Source of the DNA: JADLEX01 sp964586775
Lineage (GTDB): Bacteria > Lernaellota > Lernaellaia > JACKCT01
Direction: 5' to 3'
Length of the DNA: 33,409 nucleotides
Assembly (NCBI GenBank): GCA_964586775.1
Contig: CAZPJD010000004.1
Coordinates: forward strand, 1-33,409
The notes beneath the pieces are model-generated. The model worked only from the letters and a program-made list of their open reading frames with translations, was not told the DNA's origin and did not search any database. Positions 25,069-33,380 of the stretch are shown here, piece by piece. A program made the position numbers and the translations under genes. Numbering within the stretch: position 1 is the first letter of the stretch; each line of letters begins with the position of its first letter.

Positions 25069-26439
25069 TCACCCCAACCCGAGCTCATCCCGCAACGCCC
25101 GCACCTGCTCGCGCACCGCGTCCGGCGCGGTGCCGCCCGCGACGCGGCGGCGTTCGATCGAGGCGCGCGGCGTCCAGTTAGCCACGGCGGGCGGGATGCC
25201 GAGGCGCGCGGCGACCTCGTCGGGCGGCACGTCGGCGAGGCGGCGGCCGGCGTCCTCGAGTTCGCGGATGTAGCCCGCGACGATCTCGTGCGCGCGGCGA
25301 AACGGCGTGCCGGTTTCCACCAGCGCGTCGGCGAAATCCGTCGCGGCACACTCGGCGGGGATCGATGCGGCGAGCCGATCGACGCGCCAGAGGGCGTCGC
25401 GCAGGTGCGCGGCCATGACGTCGAGGCACAGCAGCAGCGTGTCGAAGACCTCGAAGACCGTCTGCTTGTCGTCCTGCAGATCCTTGCCATAGGCGTGCGG
25501 CAGTCCCTTGAGGATCGCGGCGAACCCGGCGGCGCGGCCGATGAGCGCGGCGGCCTTGGCGCGCACGAGTTCGAGCCCGTCGGGATTGCGTTTCTGGGGC
25601 ATCATCGAGCTGCCCGTGCTGACCGAATCCCCCGCGCGGTAGTGGCCGAACTCGGCCGACGCGCGGATCACGCCGTCTTCGGCGCGGCGCGACAGGTGCA
25701 CGGCGCAGGTCGTGGCCGCGTGCAAAAACTCCAGCGCCGCGTCGCGGCTCGACACGCCGTCCTGCGCGTTGATCGTGGGCCGCGCGAACCCTAGCGCCTT
25801 GGCCAGCGCGTGCCGATCGACGGCAAGACCCGAGCCCGCGAGCGCGCCAGAGCCCAGCGGGCACTCGTCGGCGCGCGCCGCGGCGTCGAGAAACCGGCCC
25901 CGGTCGCGGGCGAGCTCCGCGGCGAAGGCGCACAGGTCGAACCCGAGAGTGATCGGCAGCGCGGCCTGTAGGTGCGTATAGCCGGGCATCACCGTTTCGG
26001 CGTGGCGCTCGGCAAGATCGAGCACGAGCGCGGCGAGGTCGCGGATGCGCGCGGCGGTTTGCGCGAACGCGTCGCGCAGGAAGAGGCGGAAATCCGTCGC
26101 GACCTGGTCGTTGCGACTGCGTCCGCTGTGTACGCGCGCGCCGGCGTCGCCCACGCGCTCGGTGAGCAGGCGCTCGATCAGGCTGTGCACATCCTCGTCT
26201 TGAAGGTTCGCGGCGTCGAACGCGCCCGCCTCGAACTCGCGCAGGATGTTCGTCAGCTCGCGATCGAGCGCCTCGCGCTCCGGCGCGGTCAGCACGCCCA
26301 GGCGTTCGAGCTCGCCGATCCACGCGCGGTTCGTGGCGACATCCTGCGGCAGCAGGCGGATGTCCACGGGCAGGCTGCGGTTGAGCGCTTCCATCGAGGC
26401 GTCGAGACGGCCGCCGATACGGCCCTTCCACAGGGTCAT
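25069..26439 (-). CDS. argH: Argininosuccinate lyase
   Basis: Last step of arginine biosynthesis: argininosuccinate to arginine and fumarate, acting as a tetramer in the cytoplasm. Diagnostic blocks are HSGRSRNDQ (104-112), GYTHLQAALPIT (153-164) and the signature loop GSSMMPQKRNPD (276-287). The 456-residue length is normal. ATG at 26439 has GGAGAG eight bases upstream. No other arg gene is in the window; the gene stands between the accessory patch and a divergent Rho_N-like gene. Confidence 0.97.
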   Translation of the reverse strand: MTLWKGRIGGRLDASMEALNRSLPVDIRLLPQDVATNRAWIGELERLGVLTAPEREALDRELTNILREFEAGAFDAANLQDEDVHSLIERLLTERVGDAGARVHSGRSRNDQVATDFRLFLRDAFAQTAARIRDLAALVLDLAERHAETVMPGYTHLQAALPITLGFDLCAFAAELARDRGRFLDAAARADECPLGSGALAGSGLAVDRHALAKALGFARPTINAQDGVSSRDAALEFLHAATTCAVHLSRRAEDGVIRASAEFGHYRAGDSVSTGSSMMPQKRNPDGLELVRAKAAALIGRAAGFAAILKGLPHAYGKDLQDDKQTVFEVFDTLLLCLDVMAAHLRDALWRVDRLAASIPAECAATDFADALVETGTPFRRAHEIVAGYIRELEDAGRRLADVPPDEVAARLGIPPAVANWTPRASIERRRVAGGTAPDAVREQVRALRDELGLG

Positions 26440-26532
26440 GCGAGTCTCTCCGAAAATGGGGTCTTCAGCGCCGCGTTTAACACACGGGGCGCGCGGGCGC
26501 CACGGTCGTTCCCGGCGATGGCCCGATGCGTG

Positions 26533-26561
26533 TTGACGCTCCCGGGGCCGATGCCTATATT
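26533..26561 (+). promoter_or_regulatory. Strong-looking sigma-70 promoter
   Basis: TTGACG (26533-26538), exact 17-bp spacer, TATATT (26556-26561). It points to the Rho_N-like gene, about 75 bases before its ATG, inside the divergent gap shared with argH. Best promoter match in the window. Confidence 0.65.
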
Positions 26562-26643
26562 GCGGCGCTCATTGGGGTTTTACCGCGACATGGCGGAGGT
26601 TTTTTCTCGCCGGACACGTCGCGAACAGGGGAGCTGATCCGCC

Positions 26644-26979
26644 ATGAACAAGATGGAAATTCTGAAGCTGCCGGTGCCGAAGCTGCGGGACGAGGCGCAC
26701 AAGGTTCCGGGTCTTGCCGGCATCTCGGGCATGAACAAGGAACAGCTCACGCGCGCGCTGTTCGAGCACTACGGCATTCCGCTCGAAGAGGCGGTCGAGA
26801 TCTACAAGGACCCGGCGATCAAGCTGGGCATCCGCGCCGCCAAGAAGGCCCGGGGCGAAGCGCTCGTCGCGGGCGACCGCAAGAAGGCGAAGATCCTGCA
26901 GGGCAAGGTGCACGGCCTCAAGCGCGCCACCCGTCAGTGGACCAAGGCCAAGGTCCGCGCGAAGGCGAAAAAGGGCTGA
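26644..26979 (+). CDS. Small basic protein with Rho_N/SAP-like motif
   Basis: A 111-residue protein. Residues about 3-45 (ILKLPVPKLRDEAHKV, then ISGMNKEQLTRALFEHY) fit the short two-helix Rho N-terminal/SAP-type nucleic-acid-binding motif, with 'KM/MNKEQL' as the second helix start. The C-terminal half is very Lys/Arg-rich (KKARGEAL..., KAKVRAKAKKG), as in nucleic-acid-binding proteins. It has GGGGAG upstream of ATG. Target unknown. Followed 32 bp later by a GC-rich hairpin. Confidence 0.75.
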   Translation: MNKMEILKLPVPKLRDEAHKVPGLAGISGMNKEQLTRALFEHYGIPLEEAVEIYKDPAIKLGIRAAKKARGEALVAGDRKKAKILQGKVHGLKRATRQWTKAKVRAKAKKG

Positions 26980-27011
26980 CGCGCGGTCGCGATCGGCGTG
27001 GTATGATCGGC

Positions 27012-27049
27012 GGCGGGTCGGGGCGAATCGAGGGATTCGCGCGCCCGCC
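27012..27049 (+). terminator. GC-rich hairpin, weak terminator
   Basis: Stems GGCGGG/CCCGCC (27012-27017/27044-27049) and GCGAATC/GATTCGC (27023-27029/27034-27040) around a GAGG loop, followed by a modest T run (TTCGTGTTTG). It sits between the Rho_N-like gene and tRNA-Leu. Confidence 0.4.
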
Positions 27050-27104
27050 GTTCGTGTTTGAGCGCGGCGATCGGATTTTCGTGCGGGTTCGGCCCAGCCC
27101 GTGT

Positions 27105-27186
27105 GCGAGAGTGGCGGAACTGGCAGACGCGCCGGACTTAGGATCCGGTGCCGCAAGGCGTGTGGGTTCGAGTCCCTCCTCTCGCA
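27105..27186 (+). tRNA. tRNA-Leu (anticodon UAG)
   Basis: Seven-base acceptor stem GCGAGAG (27105-27111) pairs with CTCTCGC (27179-27185), discriminator A27186, no encoded CCA. Anticodon stem CCGGA/TCCGG frames the loop CTTAGGA with anticodon TAG at 27139-27141, reading CUN leucine codons. A class II variable arm (TGCCGCAAGGCG) and GGTTCGAGTCC T-loop are present. Confidence 0.95.
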
Positions 27187-27210
27187 TCGGATTGTGTTTC
27201 CTCTTTTGCG

Positions 27211-27357
27211 AGGAATGTGGCGATCCTGAAGGAAAGTCGGGTGCCACACTTTCACCGGACGTCAGGCCGCGAGCGACGGGGACATGCAACGCGAAGCGAT
27301 GCGTGTCCCCGTTCGGCACATCTTCGACCTCGTGCCTCGGCCGAAAATGTGGCACCC
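27211..27357. repeat. Tandem nested-palindrome unit, copy 1 (147 bp)
   Basis: First of two head-to-tail 147-bp units. Bases 27238-27357 match 27385-27504 with one difference (C against T at 27274/27421), while the first 27 bases have diverged. Within the unit an outer inverted pair (GGGTGCCACACTTTC ... GAAAATGTGGCACCC) encloses an inner one (CGGGGACATGCA ... TGCGTGTCCCCG), so a long double hairpin can form. It looks like a REP/BIME-type element. Confidence 0.85.
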
Positions 27358-27504
27358 AGGAATGTAGCGATCGCAAACGAAGAACGGGTGCCACACTTTC
27401 ACCGGACGTCAGGCCGCGAGTGACGGGGACATGCAACGCGAAGCGATGCGTGTCCCCGTTCGGCACATCTTCGACCTCGTGCCTCGGCCGAAAATGTGGC
27501 ACCC
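27358..27504. repeat. Tandem nested-palindrome unit, copy 2 (147 bp)
   Basis: Second 147-bp unit, directly abutting the first, with the same nested inverted repeats. The two units account for most of the 448-bp gene-free stretch 27187-27634; the rest of that stretch holds the CAACG repeat. Confidence 0.85.
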
Positions 27505-27580
27505 GGTCCATACGCCGGTCTGGGTCCGCACGTTGGGGGACCGCTTGACGATTTCACGCGCTTGGGACATTGGTGAAGGG

Positions 27581-27605
27581 CAACGCAACGCAACGTAACG
27601 CAACT
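27581..27605 (+). repeat. Pentanucleotide CAACG microsatellite
   Basis: Five near-perfect units (CAACG x3, TAACG, CAACT), 30 bp upstream of the small lipoprotein ATG. Its position in the leader could affect transcription or translation if it varies in copy number. Confidence 0.7.
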
Positions 27606-27634
27606 TGGAACGTCAACACCAGGGGTGAGGATCC

Positions 27635-27856
27635 ATGAAGAAGTGCCTTGTTGTCTTGTTGACCGCGGCCATGCTCGCGGCGCCGCGCGCCATGAGCGGC
27701 TGCGGATCGAAGGGCGAGGACGAGAAGAGCCAGTCCAGTGGTTCGAAGAAGGCCACCAGCCAGCCGAAGAAAGAGAAGAAAACCATCGGCGGGCTCGGCG
27801 ACGGCTCGGGCAAGGGGGACAAGAAGGGTCCCAAGAAGAAGATCGGCGGAAATTGA
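27635..27856 (+). CDS. Small lysine-rich lipoprotein (73 aa)
   Basis: ATG at 27635 has GGTGAGGA upstream. Signal peptide with a lipobox-like MSGC (Cys23), then a hydrophilic Lys/Gly/Ser-rich tail with clusters of lysine and glycine (KKEKK, GKGDKKG, KKK) and no hydrophobic core. It is probably an anchored disordered peptide that could bind acidic polymers or nucleic acid. Function not recognised. A clear terminator follows 22 bp downstream, which supports a real single-gene unit. Confidence 0.65.
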   Translation: MKKCLVVLLTAAMLAAPRAMSGCGSKGEDEKSQSSGSKKATSQPKKEKKTIGGLGDGSGKGDKKGPKKKIGGN

Positions 27857-27877
27857 TCGGCCCAGGCCGAAGACATC

Positions 27878-27910
27878 AAGGGCGGCCTCGCGGCCGCCCT
27901 TGGCGTTTTT
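27878..27910 (+). terminator. Rho-independent terminator
   Basis: Ten-base-pair stem AAGGGCGGCC/GGCCGCCCTT with a TCGC loop (27878-27901), followed by GGCG and five T residues (27906-27910). Textbook form. Confidence 0.9.
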
Positions 27911-27932
27911 GGATCGGATGTTTCGAGCCCGG

Positions 27933-29033
27933 TCACCAGTCGAGGCTGGCCCACCACAGCGATCCCTCGCCGAAGTACAGCAGGTGCGCGCGGCCGTCGG
28001 CGTCCAATGCCACGCCGCTGGCGCTGCCCACATCGCCCGTGGTGTGGATCGAGCGGAACGCCCAGTCGCCATCGGCGTCATGCGCGTAGAAGAGGTCCTT
28101 GCCGTCGGCGTCGTAGTAGCTCAGGTAGTGTGCGCCGGCACCGTCGACGAAAAAGCCCACGTTCGGGCCGAAATCGCCTTCCAGCACCGCGTTCGCCGAT
28201 GAACCGTTCGCGCTGATATTGAGTGTGCCGCCCATGTCGTCGCGATACGCGTAGTTCGGCCGATCCGCGCCGTCCACCGCGAGCACGAGCGCCGACGCCT
28301 CGGGGCCGGAGCTGCCGATCTCGGCGGCCTCGACGCCCGAGCCCACGACCTTGCCAGCACGCACCTTCCACGACGAGCCTTCGCGCCCGTAATACGCGAA
28401 ATGCACCGTGCCGCCGCCGTCCACAAAAAGCGCGGGCGCCGCGGCCTCGTCCATCACCTGCTCCAGCGTAAAGCCGCCCCACGGCCCGTTCTCGTCGGTC
28501 GCGTACTTCAAGCCGCCCGCCGTGTCGGAGTAGGCGATGTGCGTCGCGCCATCGGAGTCCACCGAAATCGCGCAGTCCTTGTAGGACGCGCCGGGCGTGG
28601 CCGCGGCCGCGTCGAGCGTTTCCTCGGTCCACGAGGGACCGTGATGGATCGTAATCGCCTGCGCGCCTTCGGACGCCACGCACACGTGCACGTCGTCGCT
28701 GCTGTCGATCGACCAGTCCACGAAGCTCGCGCCGCTCGCGCCCGCGATCGTTTCGAAATCCCAGCCATCGTCGCCGAGCGTGCCGAAACGGATGTCGTCG
28801 CCGGTCACCCACACCAGTGCGACGACAGTTCCATTGCCGAGGGTCGCGAGTTTGATCTGCCCGCCCGCCGCAGGCCCGATCTCGACGAAGTCGATGTCGC
28901 CCGCGTCGTCATCATCGTCGTCGTCATCGTCATCGTCGTCGCCTTCGCTGCCGCCACCGCCGCAGGCCGCGAACGCAAACGCCAGCACGAGCGCCAGAAG
29001 CAAAGCCGAAACCGTCCATCGCCAAGTCTTCAT
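27933..29033 (-). CDS. Lipoprotein with poly-Asp linker and propeller-like repeats
   Basis: Start ATG at 29033, preceded by AAAGGGAT. A signal peptide ends in a lipobox (FAAC, Cys24), then GGGG, a run of twelve aspartates as a spacer, and about 320 residues. In that body at least six repeats of about 45-50 residues recur with the pattern hydrophobic-x-VD-(x)2-DG-x-x-H-(hydrophobic)-Y (for example ISVDSDGATHIAY, LFVDGGGTVHFAY, VALDADGRAHLLY), as in BNR/sialidase-type or YCF beta-propellers. It is therefore a surface-anchored propeller, probably binding or sensing, not clearly an enzyme. It is convergent with the small lipoprotein gene. Confidence 0.85.
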   Translation of the reverse strand: MKTWRWTVSALLLALVLAFAFAACGGGGSEGDDDDDDDDDDDDAGDIDFVEIGPAAGGQIKLATLGNGTVVALVWVTGDDIRFGTLGDDGWDFETIAGASGASFVDWSIDSSDDVHVCVASEGAQAITIHHGPSWTEETLDAAAATPGASYKDCAISVDSDGATHIAYSDTAGGLKYATDENGPWGGFTLEQVMDEAAAPALFVDGGGTVHFAYYGREGSSWKVRAGKVVGSGVEAAEIGSSGPEASALVLAVDGADRPNYAYRDDMGGTLNISANGSSANAVLEGDFGPNVGFFVDGAGAHYLSYYDADGKDLFYAHDADGDWAFRSIHTTGDVGSASGVALDADGRAHLLYFGEGSLWWASLDW

Positions 29034-29162
29034 CGAAGATCCCTTTCCAAAATGTCCGCGCGGATTATCGCCGAAAGGGATCGAGCGTGTCACGCAGGGG
29101 TGAACGGCCAGCCCGCACCCCCCGCCTTCGCGGCTGGCGCCGCTTCGGCGCGGCAGGCCCAT

Positions 29163-29217
29163 CCCCTCTCCCGTCCGACGGGAGAGGGGCGGCGAGCGAA
29201 GCGAGACGGGGTGAGGG
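29163..29217. repeat. Dispersed palindromic repeat, copy 2
   Basis: A perfect 13-bp inverted repeat (29163-29175 and 29177-29189) is followed by the 27-base string (29191-29217) shared with copy 1. It lies in the 280-bp gap between two divergent genes. Confidence 0.8.
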
Positions 29218-29261
29218 GCATATCGTGTGCCGGCTCAGGGCTCGCGCAGGGGTGCGTTCGT

Positions 29262-29269
29262 GCTAGAAT
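29262..29269 (+). promoter_or_regulatory. Possible extended -10 for the secreted protein gene
   Basis: TGCTAGAAT holds an extended -10 (TGC + TAGAAT, 29264-29269), 45 bases before the ATG at 29314. No good -35 is seen at the expected spacing. Confidence 0.3.
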
Positions 29270-29313
29270 CCGCCCCCGCGTGAAAGGCACGTCTTGAAAT
29301 TTCGGGGGAGCTG

Positions 29314-32300
29314 ATGCGTCGGATCGTTTTTCTCGTCGTCACGGTCATCCTGCTCGCGCCCGCCGCCTCCGCGTGGGCTTTCGGCCTTTCGTCCATGACG
29401 CCGCGCCTGTCGGATTACGAAACGCGCGTGGACGAGGACGTCCATCTCGTGTGCGACGCGTCGCTCAATCCCGCGACCGTGAACGCGGGCAACGTCTTTC
29501 TCGAAACGCGCGACGCGGGCGATCCCATCGCGGCGTCCGTCTCCCTCGAAACCACGAACGTCGCCAACGACACGATCGTGCTCTCGCCGTCGTCCGATCT
29601 GCGCTTTGGCGTCGCTGTGCGCATCGTCTTCGACGGTGTCGAGGATCTGGGCGCGCAGGAGTTCGACGGCGACTGGCCTGGCGGCTACGACTGGTTCGTG
29701 CCCAACGTGCCGCTCGATCTGGCGCGGCCCGAATACAATCCCGCGGACTTCACCGCGATCTTCGTCAACGCCAACGTGCTGCTGGGCTTCGATCCGCTCG
29801 ATCCGGAATCGTCGAGCCCCGACGAGCCCTGGCGCGCGCCCGGCATCAACGCGACGGGGGCGTGGAAGATCCACACCGGGCGGCCCGAGATCGTCGTCGC
29901 CGACATCGACAACGGCTTGTCGAGCCTGGCGAACGGCGAGCTCGCCGACCGGCTCTTCCTGAACGCGGGCGAGCTGCCGCAGCCGCGGATCGGGGCGTCG
30001 CCGTGCGACGACTGGGACTGCAACGGCGACGGGCGATTCTCGGCGAGCGACTACAACGCCGACCCGCTTCTCGCGGGCGTCGCGGGCGCGAACGTTACCC
30101 CGGCGGATCTGTTCGAGGTCTTCACCGACGGCGTGGACGACGACGGCAACGGCTACACGGATGACATCTCGGGCTGGGATTTCGTGCGCAACCTCAACAC
30201 GCCGCTGGGCGTGAGCCAGTTCCCCGAGGGCATTCACTCGAACCTCGTCGGGTCCGCGGCGGCGGCGCGCGCCGATAACGGCATCGGTGACAAACCCGGC
30301 GTGTGTCCCGATTGCTCGCTGCTCGTCGTGCGCGTCACCGACGCGGTGCTCGGCGACATGGACGCCATGGCCGCGGGCGTCGAATACGCGGCCGAGATGG
30401 GCGCGCGCGTCGCGATGATTCCGCTCGGCGCGCCGGACTGGTCGGAGCGCGGGCAGCAGATCTTCAGCGACGCGCATGAAGCGGGCATGGCGATCATCGC
30501 CGCCTCGGGCGACGAGTGGGGTTTCCACCACATTTACCCCGCCGCCGCGGACGACGTGATGGCGGTCCATGCCGTGCTGCCGCTGCCGCCGGTGGACATC
30601 ATCGGCGATTTCGACCTCGGCGACATCGGCTACACCGAGAGCTACTGCACCAACTACGGCAGCCACATCCAGATCACCGTCTCGACCGGCGCGTGCTCGT
30701 CCGAGGCCGTCGGCAACGCGGGCGGGCTCGCGGGGCTCATCTTTTCGTACGCGCTGGAGCGCGGCATCGATCTGTCCGCAGAGGAGGTCCGCCAGATCAT
30801 CAACATGACCGCCGACGACGTGGCGGACCACTGCGTGACGTTTACCGGCGGCGGCTGCAAGCCGGGCTGGGATTACACCTGGGGCTACGGCCGCGCCAAC
30901 GCCCAGCGCGCGCTCGAGACGCTCGGCGTGCCCGAGCTCGACATCCCCGAAAAGATCCCGCCCGCGGTGCGCATCGTATCGCCGCGCTGGTGGGATCATG
31001 TGAATCCCGACCAGTCGCCAATTCTGGAAATCGACGCGCAGATCTCGGCGCGCGGGCGCACGGTGTCCTACGACATCGGCATCGCGCAAAGCGCCGACCC
31101 GCGCGACGACGAGTTCACGCAGGTCGGGTCCGGTTCGACGGACGGCATCGACGGACCGCTGGGAGACGTGAACCTCGAACCGCACCTGAATTTTTCACAG
31201 CTCCGCCAAAGCGCCGAGGGACCCTTCGACAAGACTCTGACGCTGCGTGTGCGCGCTCACTACACGGCCGACGACGCGAGCGAGGTGTGGGGCGAGGCGC
31301 GAAAGACGATCGCGATCGACATCGACGACGCCCCGGCTACCGGCCTCATGCCCGGTATGCCGATCCAGACGGGCGCGGCGGGCGTGGGCAGCGCGGTGCT
31401 CTACGACATGGACGGCGACGCCGACGGGCGGCTTGAGGTGGTGCTGGCCACATCGAACACCGAGATTCAGGTGTGGAAGATCGACGGCGCGTCGGGCGAA
31501 TTCGAAATGGCGCCGGGTTTTCCCGTCGAGATCCCGCCGACGCAAAGCGGCGTGGACGACGGGCACACGGGCTCGCCGGTGGTGGCCGACCTGTTCGGCG
31601 ACGGCGTGCCGATCATCGTGACGGCGACGGTCGGGGGCCGAATCTACGCGGTGTGGCCCGACGGCAACGACCACGACGGCGGGCCGTTCGTGCCGGGATT
31701 CCCCGTGTCGGCCGACGAACCCCCGAACGACACGTCGCTCGCCTTCGGCCACGGCAACGCCTTCGCCGCCGCACCCACGCTCGCCGATCTCGACGGCGAC
31801 GGGCGACTCGACATCATCGCCGCGTCGTACGATCAGAAGGTCTACGCGTGGAAGAGCACCGATTTCGAGGACGACGGGGGCGCGGACCCCATCGACGGCT
31901 TCCCCGTGTTGCTTCGCTCGAACGCCGAGCAGGTCGCCCCCGAAAAAGTGTGCGACAAGCAGCGGCCCGAGCAGATCCTCGGCAGTCCCGCGGTGGTGGT
32001 GGTCGATCCCGACAGCGACGATCCCGACCTCGCCGACTATCCCTCGATCATCGTCGGCACCACCGAAACCTGCGGCGGCGCGACGATCACCTCGCGGCTC
32101 TACGCGATCCATCACGACGGGCGAAGCAACCCCGATGGCCCCTTCCTGCCCGACTGGCCGGTGATGCTCGACGCGCCGCTGGGCGACGAGATGCCCATCC
32201 CGCCGGTGACGATCGGCAACACGTCGTCGCCCGCGGTCTGGCGCGACGGCTCGGCCCTGCACGTGGGCACCGGCAATTTCGGCTGGCTGCCGCAGATGGT

Positions 32301-33378
32301 GACGTATGAGGACGGCGCGGTGACGAGCGTCGAGACGCAGAGCTCGTCGTTCAACATCTCCGTCTCGGCGTCGGGCGCGTTCGGCAACATGAACGGCGAC
32401 GAGATGTGGTACTTCATGCCCACGGGCGGGCTCGTGAACCTGACCGACGGCATCTTCCAGATTCTGTCGTTCAACGTGTCGGGCTGGGTTTTTGGCGACT
32501 GGGGTCGCACCTTCCGGCAGCGGCTCGACGACGTGCACTTCCTGCACAATCCGACGATCGCCGACCTCGACGGCGACGGACGCATGGAGGTGATCGCGAG
32601 TTCGCTGGGCTACCTCGTGCGCGCGTGGAACACCGACGGCGAGACGCCCGCCGGGTGGCCCAAATACACGCAGAACGGCATGCAGGCGTCGCCGGTGGTG
32701 GGCGACGTGGACGGCGACGGGCTCTTCGAGGTCGTCACGCACACCAACGAGGGGCGGCTCTTCGCCTGGCAAACGGCGGGCACGGCGTGCCGCGATTCGG
32801 GCATCAACGCCGAGTGGTGGTCGTTCCACCACGACGAGTGGAACACGGGCACGCATGGTACCGATACCCTGCCGCCGCGCGTCCCCACCGATCTGCGCGT
32901 GTACTTCACCGACGACCCGGATGTGTTCGAGATCGTCGTCACCGCGCCCGGCGACGACTGGGGTTGCGGCACGGCGGCTTCCTACGACCTGCGCTGGTGG
33001 ACGAGCGCGCCCGGCGCCATGTCGCCCGCGACGTTCCTGACCGGAACGGCGATTGCCGCGCCCGCGCCGATTCTGGGCGGCCAGGAGCTGCGTTTCACCG
33101 TCACCGCGCCGGACGCCGAGGCGTTCGCGCTGCGTGCGACGGACGAGAACGGCCTGCTCGGCTGGCCGAGCCCCGCGATCGAACCGACCGACGCGCCTCC
33201 GCCCGACGACGACACCGACGACGACACGGACGATGATGCCGACGACGACGCCGATGACGACACGACGGATGACGACGCGACCGACGACGACACGTCGGAT
33301 GACGACACGGCGGACGACGATGCGTCGGACGACGCCGGTGACGACGACGATGACGACGGTGGTTGCTGCGGGTGCTAG
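29314..33378 (+). CDS. Secreted subtilisin-like protein with FG-GAP repeats and Asp-rich Cys tail
   Basis: A 1354-residue exported protein with signal peptide (about 1-22). Residues about 24-120 look like a bacterial Ig-like (SbsA/Big_5) domain. Residues about 175-540 resemble peptidase S8: Asp199 in VVADIDNG, His308, a Ser at 463 in CSSEAVGNAGGLAG, and Ca-binding DxDGxG loops (CNGDGRFSASDY, DGVDDDGNGYTDD). The oxyanion-hole Asn position is Asp400 and the His/Ser surroundings are degenerate, so activity is doubtful. Residues about 690-1190 have FG-GAP-like blade motifs (DMDGDADGRLEVVLA, LDGDGRLDIIAA, LDGDGRMEVIAS, VDGDGLFEVVTH). Residues about 1195-1290 are fibronectin-like. The last 65 residues are an Asp/Thr/Ala repeat ending GGCCGC at the stop. 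SD GGGGAG is close to the ATG. Confidence 0.88.
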   Translation: MRRIVFLVVTVILLAPAASAWAFGLSSMTPRLSDYETRVDEDVHLVCDASLNPATVNAGNVFLETRDAGDPIAASVSLETTNVANDTIVLSPSSDLRFGVAVRIVFDGVEDLGAQEFDGDWPGGYDWFVPNVPLDLARPEYNPADFTAIFVNANVLLGFDPLDPESSSPDEPWRAPGINATGAWKIHTGRPEIVVADIDNGLSSLANGELADRLFLNAGELPQPRIGASPCDDWDCNGDGRFSASDYNADPLLAGVAGANVTPADLFEVFTDGVDDDGNGYTDDISGWDFVRNLNTPLGVSQFPEGIHSNLVGSAAAARADNGIGDKPGVCPDCSLLVVRVTDAVLGDMDAMAAGVEYAAEMGARVAMIPLGAPDWSERGQQIFSDAHEAGMAIIAASGDEWGFHHIYPAAADDVMAVHAVLPLPPVDIIGDFDLGDIGYTESYCTNYGSHIQITVSTGACSSEAVGNAGGLAGLIFSYALERGIDLSAEEVRQIINMTADDVADHCVTFTGGGCKPGWDYTWGYGRANAQRALETLGVPELDIPEKIPPAVRIVSPRWWDHVNPDQSPILEIDAQISARGRTVSYDIGIAQSADPRDDEFTQVGSGSTDGIDGPLGDVNLEPHLNFSQLRQSAEGPFDKTLTLRVRAHYTADDASEVWGEARKTIAIDIDDAPATGLMPGMPIQTGAAGVGSAVLYDMDGDADGRLEVVLATSNTEIQVWKIDGASGEFEMAPGFPVEIPPTQSGVDDGHTGSPVVADLFGDGVPIIVTATVGGRIYAVWPDGNDHDGGPFVPGFPVSADEPPNDTSLAFGHGNAFAAAPTLADLDGDGRLDIIAASYDQKVYAWKSTDFEDDGGADPIDGFPVLLRSNAEQVAPEKVCDKQRPEQILGSPAVVVVDPDSDDPDLADYPSIIVGTTETCGGATITSRLYAIHHDGRSNPDGPFLPDWPVMLDAPLGDEMPIPPVTIGNTSSPAVWRDGSALHVGTGNFGWLPQMVTYEDGAVTSVETQSSSFNISVSASGAFGNMNGDEMWYFMPTGGLVNLTDGIFQILSFNVSGWVFGDWGRTFRQRLDDVHFLHNPTIADLDGDGRMEVIASSLGYLVRAWNTDGETPAGWPKYTQNGMQASPVVGDVDGDGLFEVVTHTNEGRLFAWQTAGTACRDSGINAEWWSFHHDEWNTGTHGTDTLPPRVPTDLRVYFTDDPDVFEIVVTAPGDDWGCGTAASYDLRWWTSAPGAMSPATFLTGTAIAAPAPILGGQELRFTVTAPDAEAFALRATDENGLLGWPSPAIEPTDAPPPDDDTDDDTDDDADDDADDDTTDDDATDDDTSDDDTADDDASDDAGDDDDDDGGCCGC

Positions 33379-33380
33379 GT

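Noticed and set aside
27211..27504. CRISPR array
   Set aside because: Only two units of 147 bp, abutting without spacers, with internal palindromes and no cas genes.
28890..28960. Trinucleotide run as sequencing artefact in the poly-Asp lipoprotein
   Set aside because: The frame stays open through the run and a similar Asp tail occurs in the protein at 29314, so it is a real protein spacer.
29263..31185. Minus-strand open frame opposite the large secreted protein
   Set aside because: No recognisable domain, biased composition, and the plus-strand frame has a signal peptide and domain repeats.
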